DNA of 17,406 nucleotides. It comes from Lachnospiraceae bacterium (GTDB taxonomy: Bacteria > Bacillota > Clostridia > Lachnospirales > Lachnospiraceae). Each line of letters starts with the position of its first letter. Within the stretch, counting starts at the first letter, position 1. The notes under the pieces are model-generated. The model saw only the letters and a program-made list of their open reading frames with translations. It had not been told where the DNA came from and ran no database searches. The DNA lies in contig JAILJL010000104.1 in NCBI GenBank assembly GCA_024694785.1, forward strand, positions 1 to 17,406, written 5' to 3'. Both the position numbers and the translations under genes were made by a program. Below are positions 16,007 through 17,406 of this stretch, piece after piece.

Positions 16007-17260
16007 TTATTTAATCTTTCTAGCCTCTACGTAATATCTCTTCTCTCTTGAATGACCCATTGAGAATGTCTTACGAGGAAGTGCTCCGTCAGCGATAACG
16101 CCACGGAATAACTGGCTCTTCTCCATTGCAGGAAGTAAGAATCCGATTGAATCAGGCTTAGCTGCAAGCTCAATTAATGCATCATCATCATGGATGTAAT
16201 CGATCTCGCCGCCATTCTTCTTAAGGTAATCATCAAGCCATGCCTGAAGTACGCCTACTGCCAATTCGCCCTTCTTCTTATCAAGGTAAATTTCCGTGCA
16301 CTCGTTGCCAACATATGCCTTAACTGCGAATCCGTCGTTAGCATTGCCTACACAGATTGCCTTCTTGCAATCATCAAGTACCTTATGTCCGTCAACTCCG
16401 AAGATTACTCTGTGGATTGGCTCGAATACCTGTGCTTCATCATGAATGTTCTCTAACTCAACGAGAGCATATCTTGCAGGATGATTTGAAAGGTCCTCAC
16501 CAGGGTTAGCCTTCTTAAGCTCTTCGTAACATGTCTTGGCTGTTGCAAGTGAGTGGTTACCATCACCTGTAGCAAGGATCATAGGTGTGCCCTTTAATCC
16601 TTCATACTTCTTGCCGACTGTTGCAGAATACTGCTCAAATACCTTATCGAATTCCTCAACGTCCTTACCCTCTACAAGGTAACCTGTAATGTGGTTGCCT
16701 CCTTCCATAAGATCGCAATCATATACTTTCTTTAAAGAATTCTTCTTAGCTGTGATTGGCTCGATCAAGCACTTCTCATGGTCATCGCAAAGCATGATGA
16801 TATGCGGTAACTCGATTGGTGCATCCTTACGAACCTTAACTCTCGGAGGGATTCTCTCTAATACTGTCTTCTCTGTTGCTCTGATATCTGCTGTTGAGCC
16901 AACGTTGAAGTCATAAGCTTCAAGGTCTACCATACCAACGAGACCTTTTCTTATTGTTCCGTTTTCCATGGTTCTCTCTACATAGATGTAAGAATTCTCG
17001 TATGTTGTAAATACACCCTTATCCATGTAATCTGCCATTGTCTTATTAATAAGCGCTGTCTGTGCCTCTTCTTCAGGTGTTCCGAGTAATGCTTCCGGTA
17101 ACACAAGATTGATTGTTGAAGGGCTTCCTTCAGCGTTCTTTCTTACTCTCTTCCAATATTCATTATCAGATGTGAACTGGTCACATGCGATAACTGCCCA
17201 CTTCTCCATAGGAGCTTCCTTAGGAAGCATGATATTTGCCGGCTTAAAAATGTTGTTCAT
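16007..17260 (-). CDS. DUF1015 family protein of unknown function
   Basis: A 417-residue soluble protein that matches the DUF1015 family, which is widespread in anaerobes; I know of no firm reaction for it. Recognisable landmarks are KWAVIACDQFTS (20-31), the RATEKTVLERIPPRVKV stretch (127-143), the CDDHE segment (158-162) and the strongly conserved TGDGNHSLATAK (231-242), which looks like an active or binding site. No signal peptide or membrane segment is seen. ATG at 17260 has GGAAAGG six bases upstream. It is a single-gene unit with its own promoter and terminator. Family relatives are often found near serine/phosphoserine genes, but no such neighbour is visible here. Confidence 0.9.
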   Translation of the reverse strand: MNNIFKPANIMLPKEAPMEKWAVIACDQFTSDNEYWKRVRKNAEGSPSTINLVLPEALLGTPEEEAQTALINKTMADYMDKGVFTTYENSYIYVERTMENGTIRKGLVGMVDLEAYDFNVGSTADIRATEKTVLERIPPRVKVRKDAPIELPHIIMLCDDHEKCLIEPITAKKNSLKKVYDCDLMEGGNHITGYLVEGKDVEEFDKVFEQYSATVGKKYEGLKGTPMILATGDGNHSLATAKTCYEELKKANPGEDLSNHPARYALVELENIHDEAQVFEPIHRVIFGVDGHKVLDDCKKAICVGNANDGFAVKAYVGNECTEIYLDKKKGELAVGVLQAWLDDYLKKNGGEIDYIHDDDALIELAAKPDSIGFLLPAMEKSQLFRGVIADGALPRKTFSMGHSREKRYYVEARKIK

Positions 17261-17303
17261 CGTAAACCTTTCCTTTCTGTATACGTATTCCCCATTGCCT
17301 TTT

Positions 17304-17344
17304 AGGCTTATCTCCAGCCCTATACCAAGACCAATTATAAGCCT
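17304..17344 (-). repeat. 8-bp inverted repeat in the DUF1015 leader
   Basis: On the minus strand AGGCTTAT (17344-17337) and ATAAGCCT (17311-17304) are perfect inverted copies separated by 25 bases. They lie in the ~95-base leader between the predicted promoter and the DUF1015 start. No T-tract follows, so it is not an intrinsic terminator. It could form an RNA stem or bind a protein; no known riboswitch class was recognised. Confidence 0.4.
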
Positions 17345-17359
17345 GCGGCGCTAATTACA

Positions 17360-17389
17360 AGTATATCACAATTCATTTCGTTATGACAA
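17360..17389 (-). promoter_or_regulatory. Predicted promoter of the DUF1015 gene
   Basis: Minus strand: TTGTCA (17389-17384, five of six), an 18-base spacer, then TATACT (17365-17360, five of six) with TGA just before it as an extended -10. The resulting leader is about 95 bases long and includes the inverted repeat at 17304-17344. Confidence 0.6.
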
Positions 17390-17406
17390 CTTATTTAGCA
17401 AAATCC

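Noticed and set aside
17304..17344. Leader inverted repeat as a riboswitch or terminator
   Set aside because: It has no T-tract and matches no riboswitch class that I recognise, so it is listed only as a repeat.

Overview
This 17.4-kb window looks like chromosomal DNA from a low-to-moderate G+C Gram-positive anaerobe of the Clostridia. The Lachnospiraceae are my best guess, judged by protein style, strong GGAGG-type ribosome binding sites and gene content; no rRNA or other phylogenetic marker is present to fix it. Every credible gene lies on the minus strand, so transcription runs from high to low coordinates. No tRNA, rRNA, CRISPR array, insertion sequence or phage gene was recognised. No stretch longer than about 150 bases lacks a gene.

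In transcription order, the window opens with a DUF1015 gene (16007-17260). It has its own promoter, a 5' leader with an 8-bp inverted repeat, and a strong intrinsic terminator. A SulP-family anion transporter with a C-terminal STAS domain follows (14220-15890). These two look like ordinary housekeeping neighbours.

The main content is a cell-envelope operon starting from an extended -10 promoter at about 14185-14213 and running off the left edge. Its genes are a PdaA-like polysaccharide deacetylase, the TagG/TagH exporter, TagD (CDP-glycerol synthesis), a polysaccharide pyruvyl transferase, a TagF-like glycerophosphotransferase, a TagB-like glycerophosphotransferase with a variant active-site motif, and an 882-residue fusion of a GT2 glycosyltransferase to a glycerophosphotransferase. 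After these come a very large secreted peptidoglycan hydrolase (Amidase_3, ten FN3 modules, glucosaminidase) and the N-terminal part of a membrane polyprenyl glycosylphosphotransferase. Spacings run from an 11-base overlap to 67 bases, and I saw no intrinsic terminator inside the operon.

Read together, TagD makes CDP-glycerol, three different glycerophosphotransferase domains and a GT2 domain would build a glycerol-phosphate polymer carrying sugar, a pyruvyl transferase could decorate it, and TagGH would export it. The deacetylase and the amidase/glucosaminidase would act on the wall outside the membrane. The most distinctive points are this three-transferase plus pyruvyl-transferase combination, the pairing of a PdaA-like enzyme with an Amidase_3 enzyme in one operon, the ten-FN3 dual hydrolase with a near-consensus promoter overlapping the stop codon of the gene before it, and an apparently truncated C-terminal domain in the fusion glycosyltransferase. 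Several start codons were moved to internal sites that have proper ribosome binding sites; these are noted in the entries.
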